Source: Bdellovibrionales bacterium (GTDB taxonomy: Bacteria > Bdellovibrionota > UBA1018 > CAIMNF01). From it: 64,000 nt of DNA. Below are positions 38,706 through 46,628 of this stretch, piece after piece. The notes under the pieces were generated by a model. It saw only the letters and a program-made list of their open reading frames with translations, did no database searches and was not told the origin of the DNA. The translations under genes and the position numbers were made by a program. Within the stretch, counting starts at the first letter, position 1, and each line of letters begins with the position of its first letter. The stretch is from positions 215,079-279,078 of the forward strand of contig JAFEAO010000001.1 in assembly GCA_018266375.1 (NCBI GenBank). Reading direction: 5' to 3'.

Positions 38706-39406
38706 GCCAAACCGCTCCTTCCACTAAAACATTTCTCATCCAAGTCAAAGATTCAAGCGTCCGAGGCGAACTCGAACAGCTGATCATGACTTCGATCTCC
38801 GAAGTCGAAGTCTTGGACAAAATGCCTACTCCTGCGCCGCGGGTAATTGTGACCGACGACACGAAGATCGAGCCGGTCATGAACGACGCGAGCTTCGGGC
38901 ATACGGCGCTTGTCGTACTCTCAAAAATCCCGGGCGAAGATCAGTTCCTCGACGATTTCGTCACGAACAAACTCCAAGTCCTGAACTCGCTCAAGGATGA
39001 AGACGCTGCGTCCGAAGTTTTTAATAAAGCCCTCAAGTTCAGTTTCGAATTCGGCCGCGCTGAGTTTAAGATCCGAAATCTCGTTTTCGACGAAGTCCTT
39101 TTCAATCGCGGAGACCACGCCGGCCATGTTTACCTTTTAAGAAAAGGTAAACTTCGCGCATTTTTGCCCGACAATCCGGTCAAAACGCTCGGCTTAATTC
39201 AACCCGGTGATTTCGTCGGCGAGATGGCTTACTTTAATCTTGAACCGCGAATCGCGTCCGTAGCCGCAGTCGAGCCCTCTGAATTGATCGAAATCCCGAT
39301 CCACAACTTCGAAGCCGTGCTCATGCAAAAGCCGCTCTGGTGCAAAAAACTGCTCCAGACGATGAGCCAGCGGCTCAAGTCGCAGGTTAAAACAGATACA
39401 AAATAG
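38702..39406 (+). CDS. Cyclic-nucleotide-binding domain protein (no DNA-binding domain)
   Basis: 234 residues. The N-terminal ~110 residues look like a receiver-type alpha/beta domain (RVIVTDDT, ALVVLSKIP) comparable to the N-termini of the upstream pair. The C-terminal half is a cNMP-binding beta-roll with the phosphate cassette GEMAYFNLEPRIASV: Glu174 and Arg183 are the expected ligands. No helix-turn-helix follows; it ends in a basic tail. It probably acts by protein contact. Coupled by ATGA overlap to paralogue 2. Confidence 0.83.
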   Translation: MSQTAPSTKTFLIQVKDSSVRGELEQLIMTSISEVEVLDKMPTPAPRVIVTDDTKIEPVMNDASFGHTALVVLSKIPGEDQFLDDFVTNKLQVLNSLKDEDAASEVFNKALKFSFEFGRAEFKIRNLVFDEVLFNRGDHAGHVYLLRKGKLRAFLPDNPVKTLGLIQPGDFVGEMAYFNLEPRIASVAAVEPSELIEIPIHNFEAVLMQKPLWCKKLLQTMSQRLKSQVKTDTK

Positions 39407-39502
39407 TTTCGCGTAAGCGCTCGTTGTCGGTTCCGAGTGGAATCGGTTTCAATGTGCCCATTGCACCCTGAGACTTCATTGTTGAATTTTGACAGGAAAT
39501 AA

Positions 39503-39939
39503 AGCCCGCATCAGACTGTAAGCCGGGTTCTGTCTTCACACCGACCGTAGTCGATATGGAGGCAATCATTCCTCTAGGCGCCGGATTGCTCCGGTCACTC
39601 AACAGCAACACTACCCGAAGGTATGGCGATCAAAACGCTCGCGCGCCGGCGAACCGGCGCTTCCTTCCTATTTGGTCTTGCTCCCAGTAGGGTTTTCCGT
39701 GCCTCACCCATTGCGGAGTGAGCGGTGAGCTCTTACCTCGCCTTTTCACCCTTACCTGCCCCGCGCCCTATAGGTAGGCGGAGCAAGCGGTATATTCTCT
39801 GTGGCACTTTCCGTGGCCTGGACATTATATCCAAACCCCCGGCCGTTAGCCGGTACTGTGTTTTGCGGAGCCCGGACTTTCCTCCCGTTCTCCTTAGCCC
39901 GAAGGCCGAAGAACCAGCGATTGCCCGTCTGATGCGGTT
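39503..39939 (-). ncRNA. rnpB: RNase P RNA (bacterial type A)
   Basis: About 437 nt. The ends pair as an 11-bp P1 helix: CCGCATCAGAC at the 5' side and GTCTGATGCGG at the 3' side. Conserved blocks are clear on the minus strand: GGAGGAAAGTCCGGGCTCC (near the 5' end), AGGAATGATTGCC, and ACAGAACCCGGCTTACAG (near the 3' end). It is the catalytic RNA that trims the 5' leader of pre-tRNAs. Exact ends are estimated from P1. It is convergent with the cNMP-binding gene. Confidence 0.95.
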
Positions 39940-39944
39940 TCAAA

Positions 39945-39973
39945 ATTATAGCAACCGGGGTGTCAGCTGTCTA
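39945..39973 (-). promoter_or_regulatory. rnpB promoter
   Basis: TATAAT (39950-39945) with TAGACA (39973-39968) 17 nt upstream. The distance to the RNA 5' end is 6-7 nt, as for a sigma-70-type promoter. The -35 hexamer is identical to that before the HD-GYP-like gene. Confidence 0.8.
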
Positions 39974-40080
39974 TTTGATTTACAGGCGCGAAGACCGACC
40001 TACGGCCCCGGCGAAAATATAATGGAGAACGAGCTCTTGGCACCACCCTTGCTCTAAGGGCACCCGAATAGAGTACAGAT

Positions 40081-41271
40081 ATGAAACTTCAAAGTTACTC
40101 AATGATTTTCGTTTTGGCCCTTGTCGGTTGCGGTAAGAAAACAGCGGATCAAGCCGCTCAAAGCAACGGCCACTGGGAAGTCACCGGCCCGCTGAGCGGT
40201 GTCGTCGACGAACTCTCACGCGAAAAACGCGCCGGTAAGTGCGACTCCGCAGAGTTAGACATGAAGATGGAAATCGTCACCGCTGTCGATAAAAAACTCG
40301 AAGAGCTCAGCAAGAATCCGGAATCCAACAAATGGGACGAAAGCCAAAAAGCAATTAAATTCCACGGCGGCGCCCTCCTCAGTATGGAGATGGAAAAGCT
40401 CAAAAAATCCGGTTACCAGACGTACGACAACAGCTGGAAAGAGCTTTATACTTACTTTAAGAAAAACGCGGCCAATCCGCCGAAGGAGTACTGGGCCATC
40501 GTAAATAACTACGCCCGATCTCTCGTGAGCGACGATGCAAAACGGATCGGCGGCGTCAACATGGGTATCGATGAAAATACCGCGCCTGTGATTATCGACA
40601 TTCTTACCGACACCCAGAAGTGCGCAAAAGACCTTTCATGTGTGAGCCCAAACTACTCGAAAGCCGAACTCGATGCGATCGCGAAGGTTCCTTATTACAC
40701 TTCTTACTTAGCCGACATCCACAACTCGGCTCAAATCGGCGAAAGACGCGATCTCATCACTGGCTTCGTCGATCGCCTGCAATACGATCAAGATCGTTAC
40801 GGATTCGGTCTCAATGACTCGATCAAGACTCGCAAAAATAACGACAAAATTGAGATCGAGCTTCCTTTGATCGTAAAAGGTTTTTCCACCGAAGATCGCA
40901 AGACATTAACCGATCTCATCGCGCGTTGGACCGACAAGAATCACTCGACTTTGTTCCGCTTTGTCGACGGACAAGATTCAACTGCAGCAAAATTTTACAC
41001 TTTGTTTTTCGACAATATCCCGGGCAAACGTGACTTCACGAACACCGAAAATCGCGAAATCCACATGATCCAATACGGCGATACTCGCGCCTTTGCCCAC
41101 GAGATCGGCCACTCGATGGGCTTTCCGGACCACTACTATGAGATGTGGAGTCCCGAACAGTGCACGTACACTTATCGCCATAATGGCGACGACATCATGA
41201 GCGATCACGCCACGGGTTACGTCACTGACGACGAGTGGAAGCTCCTCGATAAAAGCTATCCCGTAAAATAA
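40081..41271 (+). CDS. Zinc metalloprotease-like lipoprotein
   Basis: 396 residues. Signal ends in a lipobox (L-V-G-C at ~15-18). The long helical, charged N-domain (to ~270) has no recognised family. Near the C-terminus AHEIGHSMGFPDH gives HExxHxxG with Asp350 at the third-ligand position and His351 next to it, followed by a Met in G-D-D-I-M-S-D-H that could be a Met-turn. This pattern is like snapalysin-type metzincins (HExxHxxGxxD). So it is probably a surface or periplasmic zinc peptidase. No ribosome site is obvious. It overlaps the convergent ferredoxin gene by 16 nt. Confidence 0.72.
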   Translation: MKLQSYSMIFVLALVGCGKKTADQAAQSNGHWEVTGPLSGVVDELSREKRAGKCDSAELDMKMEIVTAVDKKLEELSKNPESNKWDESQKAIKFHGGALLSMEMEKLKKSGYQTYDNSWKELYTYFKKNAANPPKEYWAIVNNYARSLVSDDAKRIGGVNMGIDENTAPVIIDILTDTQKCAKDLSCVSPNYSKAELDAIAKVPYYTSYLADIHNSAQIGERRDLITGFVDRLQYDQDRYGFGLNDSIKTRKNNDKIEIELPLIVKGFSTEDRKTLTDLIARWTDKNHSTLFRFVDGQDSTAAKFYTLFFDNIPGKRDFTNTENREIHMIQYGDTRAFAHEIGHSMGFPDHYYEMWSPEQCTYTYRHNGDDIMSDHATGYVTDDEWKLLDKSYPVK

Positions 41272-41588
41272 ACCGTGAGGCTTAATCCATCTTCGGCCGG
41301 AAAACACTGGCAGGCCAGGCGCCAACCGTCGGCGATCAACGCATCGCTCAGATACCGGTGTTCGAGCTCGGTCGGTGGATTATAGTGGATTCGTTCGGGT
41401 TCACTAATTTGAATCCGGTCTTTCCCACATCTTCCTTGTCCTCCACATTCGCTCCCAATAAACAAATCGATGAGCTGGGCATGTCCCAGGATATTTAGCC
41501 CCTGAAGGCAATACCCGGCATCGAAGCTCTGGCTTTGTGAAATCTTAACTGCGGGATCCTTCGAGATTCTGATAAAATTGACCGACAT
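41256..41588 (-). CDS. [2Fe-2S] ferredoxin-like protein with one Cys replaced by Asp
   Basis: 110 residues. Plant-type ferredoxin fold: G-S-E-C-G-G-Q-G-R-C-G-K-D and R-L-A-C-Q-C-F. The usual motif is C-x5-C-x2-C plus a late Cys. Here Cys48 and Cys54 are present, but the third position is Asp57 (GAC codon). The late region offers Cys93 and Cys95. Asp or Cys95 might complete the cluster. It is an electron carrier or sensor by family. The start has no Shine-Dalgarno but a TATAAT 8 nt before the ATG. Confidence 0.78.
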   Translation of the reverse strand: MSVNFIRISKDPAVKISQSQSFDAGYCLQGLNILGHAQLIDLFIGSECGGQGRCGKDRIQISEPERIHYNPPTELEHRYLSDALIADGWRLACQCFPAEDGLSLTVYFTG

Positions 41589-41596
41589 CTGTTTCT

Positions 41597-41602
41597 ATTA
41601 TA
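41597..41602 (-). promoter_or_regulatory. -10 box (TATAAT) of a probably leaderless ferredoxin transcript
   Basis: Perfect TATAAT on the minus strand, 8 nt before the ATG at 41588, with no recognisable -35. It lies in the 26-nt space to the divergent gene at 41615 and overlaps that gene's ribosome-binding region. Confidence 0.4.
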
Positions 41603-41614
41603 AAGGAGAGAGTC

Positions 41615-42109
41615 ATGAGCCACATTAAGTTTCTTTTTGTTTTAGCGATTAGCCTTTTCACCCTCACCGCAAACGCAGGTAACCTGCCAAGCGGCAATTA
41701 CTCAGGGTTCGTTTCGAACAACGGGTTCGATGAATGGTGCCGTTTGAATCGCGCCAATATAAACTTCAACACTTCAGCGGACGGTAACGCGACCGTTATG
41801 TGGGAGGAAGACGGTTTCGCACCACGCGGCGGTTTTTGCCAACGCTACTTCGATGCGACTTTCACTAAAACCGGTGACAACACCTGGGACGTGAACTTCG
41901 TTTCAAACTTCAACCTGAGTTTCGGCCGCGCGACCCTTCGTGACGGCATCCTTGAAATCACCGCAAGTTACACTGGCATGAACACCGGCTATCAAGATTT
42001 GAACGTGCGTCTGACCGTGAAAGACGACGGCAGCTCGATCAACTACAACCGCCGCATCGGCCGTTGGGGCGGATCAACGCTATTCGCCACCGGCACTTTG
42101 TATAAATAA
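41615..42109 (+). CDS. Secreted beta-rich protein, function unknown
   Basis: 164 residues with signal peptide MSHIKFLFVLAISLFTLTANA and AAAGGAGAG before the ATG. The mature protein has short beta-strand-like stretches and many Asn/Asp/Gly residues, as in lipocalin-like or other beta-barrel small secreted proteins; two Cys (near 44 and 76) could pair. No family is recognised. Confidence 0.6.
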   Translation: MSHIKFLFVLAISLFTLTANAGNLPSGNYSGFVSNNGFDEWCRLNRANINFNTSADGNATVMWEEDGFAPRGGFCQRYFDATFTKTGDNTWDVNFVSNFNLSFGRATLRDGILEITASYTGMNTGYQDLNVRLTVKDDGSSINYNRRIGRWGGSTLFATGTLYK

Positions 42110-42138
42110 ATTACACTGCAATTTACTCGCGTAGCGAT

Positions 42139-43683
42139 TTAGAGCCGCGGCTCGTTTTTTAAGAACTGGATAAAGCACCACAAGAAATGCGGGAGTCGCA
42201 AGAGCTTTGCGAATAACCCCGCGTGGTACATCTCTACCCATACTTTGAAGAGTTGCTTCTGATAAGGCGTGTACGGGAACCACCAAAACGATTTGAAAGT
42301 CAGGAAACCGAACTTCGGCTTATTGATGTGGCGCAGGTGCACGAACTCGTACAAGCCGATCTCGGAGTGCTTGCGACCAAAACCGCTATCTTTCATTCCG
42401 CCCCAGGGGGTCTCCGGCAAACCGGCTGAGAACACGACTTCGTTGACCATCACGCTACCGACTTGAAGTTCGCGGGCGATTTCTTCGCCGAGCGAAACAT
42501 CCGAGGTGATCACGCTTGCGAGCAACCCGTAGGGGCTATTATTGGCTTTTTGAATCGCCTCTTGAGTGGTCTTGAACGTGGTCATCGCGATGACCGGACC
42601 GAAGGTTTCTTCGTTATAAACTTTAGTTTGTTCGATCTCTTTGCCGGTCACCAGCGTCGGCAGCATGCGAGTCTTGTCCTGGCTCATGATTCCGCCTGAG
42701 ATAAACTCCGCCCCATGCGCTTTTGCATCATCGAGATGGTCTTGGTAAATCTGCTTTTGCTTTTCCATGGTCGCGACACCGAGATCGGTATCTGCGGAGA
42801 GCAACGAGAGTTTGCGCTTCAACTCCTCGGCAAAATCTTCGGCAATTCTTTCATGCACGATGAGGCGCTCGACCGAAGCGCATACTTGTCCCGAGTTGGT
42901 GTAGCCACCCCAAAGTGCCGCCGATGTCGCGTAATCAATGTCCGCGTCCGCAAGCACGATCATCGCGTCTTTTCCGCCGAGTTCCAGCGTAACCGGGGTT
43001 AAATACTGAGACGCTTGCTTCATGATCGCTTTACCCGTACGAACGCTGCCTGTGAAAAAGATTTTTGCCGGGCGCTGATCGATAATCGCGGCACCCAGAT
43101 CGCCTTCGCCGTAGCACGTTTGCACTAAGCCATCAGGAAAACCCGCTTCGTCGAAGATCTCTTGGATTTTCATCCCCACCCAAGGCGTGTACTCGCTCGG
43201 TTTAAACACGACGGCGTTACCGGTGAGTACAGCAACCGCGACGTCGCCAAAAGCCAAGAAGAACGGATAGTTCCAAGGAGCGATCACCGCCACGGTTCCG
43301 AGCGGAACATAGGTAAAAATACTTTGGCGGTAGCGAAGCATCGGATTGCGAAGCGCGATGTATTTGTCTTTGAGTGCGCCGGGAGCGATTCCCGAAAAAA
43401 AAGTCAGGAGCTCAAGGGACGGCATAATCTCAAACGCAAGTGCTTCGAATTCGGGCTTACCGTTTTCTTGGCTGATGACACTCGCGATTTCTTCGGCTTT
43501 ACGGACCAGGACTTCACGAAGTTGAAGAATTTTTTTTGCTCGAAGTTTGGGTCGGACTTTTCCCCAAGCCGTTTGAGCCCGAGCTGCTCGCTCATAAATT
43601 TTTGGTAAGTCTTCCGTGTGGGTCTTCGGAATTTCTTTCAGAATCTCCCCATTGCGAGGGTTCTTCGATAGAAGTTTATCCAT
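42139..43683 (-). CDS. Aldehyde dehydrogenase
   Basis: 514 residues from the ATG at 43683 (GGGAG just upstream; the frame is open to 43740). Class-3-like ALDH with Cys nucleophile in TNSGQVCASVERL, Glu base in TLELGGKDAMIVL, Rossmann region F-T-G-S-V-R-T-G-K, and N-E-E-T-F-G-P-V. It oxidises an aldehyde to its acid with NAD(P)+. The substrate is not given by sequence. A hydrophobic/aromatic C-terminal tail (KFGFLTFKSFWWFPYTPYQK and W-C-F-I-Q-F) could touch the membrane, as in fatty aldehyde dehydrogenases. It is 38 nt after rnhA. Confidence 0.9.
   Translation of the reverse strand: MDKLLSKNPRNGEILKEIPKTHTEDLPKIYERAARAQTAWGKVRPKLRAKKILQLREVLVRKAEEIASVISQENGKPEFEALAFEIMPSLELLTFFSGIAPGALKDKYIALRNPMLRYRQSIFTYVPLGTVAVIAPWNYPFFLAFGDVAVAVLTGNAVVFKPSEYTPWVGMKIQEIFDEAGFPDGLVQTCYGEGDLGAAIIDQRPAKIFFTGSVRTGKAIMKQASQYLTPVTLELGGKDAMIVLADADIDYATSAALWGGYTNSGQVCASVERLIVHERIAEDFAEELKRKLSLLSADTDLGVATMEKQKQIYQDHLDDAKAHGAEFISGGIMSQDKTRMLPTLVTGKEIEQTKVYNEETFGPVIAMTTFKTTQEAIQKANNSPYGLLASVITSDVSLGEEIARELQVGSVMVNEVVFSAGLPETPWGGMKDSGFGRKHSEIGLYEFVHLRHINKPKFGFLTFKSFWWFPYTPYQKQLFKVWVEMYHAGLFAKLLRLPHFLWCFIQFLKNEPRL
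42142..42160 (+). terminator. Possible short terminator after the 41615 gene
   Basis: GAGCCGCGGCTC self-pairs and is followed by G-TTTTTT. The hairpin is small (4-5 bp) and lies in the 3' end of the convergent ALDH gene. Confidence 0.35.
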
Positions 43684-43721
43684 ACTCCCAATCTTATAGA
43701 GTGCGTGCCGCGTTATGGAAG

Positions 43722-44417
43722 TTACTTTTTGATGCCCCAAGCTTGGAGCGTGTCCCGTTCTTCGAGACTATTTTTAATTTTTTTGTATTTTGCGCCGGTT
43801 TTGCCTTCGACGGCCTTTTGGCACTCGGGCCAAGTCTTGTGACGACTCAAAACTCCGCCGACGTAACTTAAGTAAACCGCTTCGAATGCAGCGCCGGGTT
43901 CGGTCGAGATCGGATACCGCTCGATCGCGCCGTCATAGAGATCGATGTGCTCGCCGCGAGAAAACCTCACGGCGATTTGATCCGCTCGTTCATTCCCCTC
44001 ATTACCCGCGTGGCCTTTTACGAGTTCGTACTCCACTCGAAATCCAAGCTTATCGAATTCGTCCAGTCCTTTCGAGATGCGTTTCCAAATGTCTTGGTTC
44101 TTTACTTCTCCGCCCGCAACCGTGGTCCATCCGCACTTGGTCCAGTTTTTTAAACTCTTTTCGGCTCCTTCGAGGACGTACTTCGAATCGGAAACCACTC
44201 TGAGGGTGCGGCTTTCTTGATGGGTCTTCGCGAGCTTGAAAACTTCCTGGAGTCCTTTTAAAAATCCCATCAGCTCCATTCGGTTGTTGGTGCTTGGATC
44301 TTCGGCGCCGCCGAATTCTTTAACGTGTCCCTGCGGCGTGATCAAAATCATTCCCCACCCGCCTGGACCGGGATTTTTCACGCACGCACCGTCTGAAATA
44401 ATTTTGTAAGGTTTCAC
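43722..44417 (-). CDS. rnhA: RNase H with C-terminal viroplasmin-like domain
   Basis: 231 residues from the GTG at 44417, which overlaps the glycosyltransferase stop (GTGA) and has GGAGGAG about 9 nt upstream. The upstream extension of this frame to 44738 is only a shadow of that gene. RNase HI residues: Asp9 (ISDGACVKNP), Glu48 (NNRMELMG), Asp77 (VVSDSKY), Asp146 (NERADQ), with K-G-H-A-G-N-E. The last ~50 residues (YLSYVGGVLSRHKTWPECQK, then V-E-G-K-T-G-A-K-Y-K-K-I) look like a viroplasmin/hybrid-binding domain, which is usually N-terminal. It removes RNA from RNA-DNA hybrids. Confidence 0.88.
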   Translation of the reverse strand: MKPYKIISDGACVKNPGPGGWGMILITPQGHVKEFGGAEDPSTNNRMELMGFLKGLQEVFKLAKTHQESRTLRVVSDSKYVLEGAEKSLKNWTKCGWTTVAGGEVKNQDIWKRISKGLDEFDKLGFRVEYELVKGHAGNEGNERADQIAVRFSRGEHIDLYDGAIERYPISTEPGAAFEAVYLSYVGGVLSRHKTWPECQKAVEGKTGAKYKKIKNSLEERDTLQAWGIKK

Positions 44418-45400
44418 CGGGAGATCTCCTCCGCCGTCACGCGAGTCTCCGGTTCGTGCGCGTGCAACTTTTTGCCTGATGCAACCTGGGCGTAGTAATC
44501 CAGATACTTTTTGGTCATCGTGACTTGATCGAATTTGGCGAGCACCCAATCCCGGCATTCGCGCGCCGAAGGCATTTTGATATCGCTTCGCACGGCGCGA
44601 TCCCAGTCGTTTTCGGATTTCAACAAACACTGTGGAGCAAATTCCAAAACTTCCGGTACCGAACCATAAGGATGAGCAAATACCGGTGTTCCCGACACGA
44701 GCGCTTCGGTCATCACGATTCCAAACGGCTCGTTCCAAAGGAGCGGAAACAGCATCGCCTTGCCCTCAAGCAAGAAATCCGCTTTTTGTTTTTGATCGAC
44801 CGATCCGACCCAATTCCAGTCCGCGCCCAACGCGCCCTTCAGCGCCGTGTATCCGCGCAAAAACACCGGGCCGCTCCCACCGGCAATCCACAAATTTTTA
44901 CGATTGCGCGCGACCGCGCGCACGGCGCCGCGCAGATTTTTTACTTTCCATGAAGTTTTCGACAAAAACAAAAACCTGTCGGGACGCGTTTTTGCCGAAA
45001 ATTTTAGCTCGTCGGGATCAAGCCCGTTGTACACAAACTCGGTCGCGCCATGCCTCTCGGCGTGATTGCGGCTGACAAATACGGTGTTCGGATGGAATCT
45101 CTCGCTCATCTGACCGTTGCCTTGAATCGTGACGAGCACACGTCCGCCGAAGTCGGTTTCGATCTGTGAGTCGATCTTACTGAAGCCGTGGATGACATCA
45201 AATTCACGAGCGAGGGTTTTAAGTCGCTCGGGATCGGTTTCACATCCGATACCATCGGGCATGGAACTTCCGGGCGCCGCGAATACGGAGACCTCGTGAC
45301 CGAGCTTTTTTAAAGTCTGCGCTAACCACATGACCACGCGTTCGGTCCCGCCGTATCGGACCACAGGCAGTTTAACTGGATGGAAAAGAAGTACCCGCAT
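44414..45400 (-). CDS. Glycosyltransferase, GT4-type
   Basis: 328 residues. N-terminal beta-alpha-beta with G-G-T-E-R-V-V-M-W-L-A and the GT4 donor loop E-P-F-G-I-V-M-T-E-A-L-V-S-G-T-P-V-F-A (E-x7-E). A retaining sugar transferase using UDP- or GDP-sugars in surface polysaccharide or glycolipid assembly; acceptor unknown. It precedes rnhA on one message and has a TAAGAT hexamer 9 nt before the ATG. Confidence 0.87.
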   Translation of the reverse strand: MRVLLFHPVKLPVVRYGGTERVVMWLAQTLKKLGHEVSVFAAPGSSMPDGIGCETDPERLKTLAREFDVIHGFSKIDSQIETDFGGRVLVTIQGNGQMSERFHPNTVFVSRNHAERHGATEFVYNGLDPDELKFSAKTRPDRFLFLSKTSWKVKNLRGAVRAVARNRKNLWIAGGSGPVFLRGYTALKGALGADWNWVGSVDQKQKADFLLEGKAMLFPLLWNEPFGIVMTEALVSGTPVFAHPYGSVPEVLEFAPQCLLKSENDWDRAVRSDIKMPSARECRDWVLAKFDQVTMTKKYLDYYAQVASGKKLHAHEPETRVTAEEISR

Positions 45401-45657
45401 GTGGGTCCGATCTTATCTCAATGAATCCGATTGTGCCGCCTGAATCGGGCGGAGGAACGAAGGGTGGTCATCGCCGCTCAGGACTTGCGTTCTAGAGCGG
45501 ATCCGATTCCCTAAGCACCACGAATCTTTATATTTAAATGCCAATATAACATACGCATTTAATCGACTATTTCAACTGGTTTCCCTAATCAATTTTATGC
45601 GTTTTGACACTTCGATGACAAATCCGAGCAAAAGATTCGCTATTCTAAATCCAGGAT

Positions 45658-46611
45658 ATGAGCTCGGTTTTCTCGAATTTGACGATACTGGAGTTTCGCC
45701 CGGGCGAAATCTCGCCAGAAGCACTGGATGCCCTCGTGCAACCGGAGTCGGGTTTTGCGCTCGTCACTTGTCAACGCTCGCTTCTGCTTTCTCTCGATCC
45801 CGTTTCTCAATCTAAAGCTTCGCGCGCTTTTCACGGCTTTGAGGCTTACAACTACTTCCTCCGTTTTGCGTGCGGACTCGAAAGCAAGATCCAAGGCGAG
45901 ACCGATGTCTTCGGACAAGTCAAAATCGCTTTCAAAAAACTCCAGCAAGACAATCCAGATCTCGCCGACCAATTTCGCGGTTTCTTTTCGTGCTGGTTAG
46001 AAGACACCAAAGAAATCCGCGCTCAATTTTTGCAGAATGTCGGCGGCAACAACTACGGTGCGCTCGCCCGCCGCTTACTCAACCCTAAAGCTACGGACTC
46101 GGTCGTGATTCTCGGCGCGGGTCTCGTCTCAAAAACAGTTGCACCCTACTTTGCCGAACTTCAGCTTAAAGTCTGGAACCGTAGCCCGGAGCGTTTGATC
46201 GATCTCGCTCACCAACTGAAGCGCAAAGGCAACAAATTCCAAGCACTCTCCACGATCGAGGCGCTCATTGAAGCGCTCACGCAAGCGTCGATCGTGATCC
46301 TCGCGACCCCGGTCGACGCCAAACTTCCGGCAGGAGTGACCGCGGCGATTTCAAACGACGCGCGTGTTCTCCATCTCGGCGGTCAATTGGATCAACTGCA
46401 TTGCAATGAACTTCAATCGCTTGCCTCGGTGTTCGGTTCCCGGCTTCTCACGCTCTCCGATCTTTTCGAAATCGATCGCGAGCAGGCACAAATTCGTCAA
46501 AAACAGGTTCGGCAAGCATTGGACGCCTGCCATCAACGATCGCTCCTGCGCAATCTCGCGCGTTCGATCCACATCGCGCACGGCTGGGAAGACTTAGCGC
46601 TTTTTTACTAG
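45658..46611 (+). CDS. hemA: Glutamyl-tRNA reductase, C-terminally shortened
   Basis: 317 residues, about 100 shorter than usual (418 in E. coli). The catalytic Cys38 is in LVTCQRSLLLSL (S/T-C-N-R in most homologues). The substrate helix reads LESKIQGETDVFGQVK. A Rossmann domain follows with V-V-I-L-G-A-G-L-V-S-K-T-V-A. The C-terminal dimerisation bundle is largely missing. It reduces glutamyl-tRNA to glutamate-1-semialdehyde. Identification rests on these motifs and on its place at the head of the heme operon; hemC starts 17 nt later. Confidence 0.85.
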   Translation: MSSVFSNLTILEFRPGEISPEALDALVQPESGFALVTCQRSLLLSLDPVSQSKASRAFHGFEAYNYFLRFACGLESKIQGETDVFGQVKIAFKKLQQDNPDLADQFRGFFSCWLEDTKEIRAQFLQNVGGNNYGALARRLLNPKATDSVVILGAGLVSKTVAPYFAELQLKVWNRSPERLIDLAHQLKRKGNKFQALSTIEALIEALTQASIVILATPVDAKLPAGVTAAISNDARVLHLGGQLDQLHCNELQSLASVFGSRLLTLSDLFEIDREQAQIRQKQVRQALDACHQRSLLRNLARSIHIAHGWEDLALFY

Positions 46612-46628
46612 TAAGGCTGACACACAAA

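Noticed and set aside
44418..44738. N-terminal extension of the RNase H frame (to 338 residues)
   Set aside because: It lies in the glycosyltransferase gene in another frame; the GTG at 44417 with a Shine-Dalgarno and a stop overlap is the proper start.
45401..45657. Heme operon promoter
   Set aside because: TTGACA at ~45604 and TATTCT near 45641 are too far apart; no pair with normal spacing was found, so no promoter is called.
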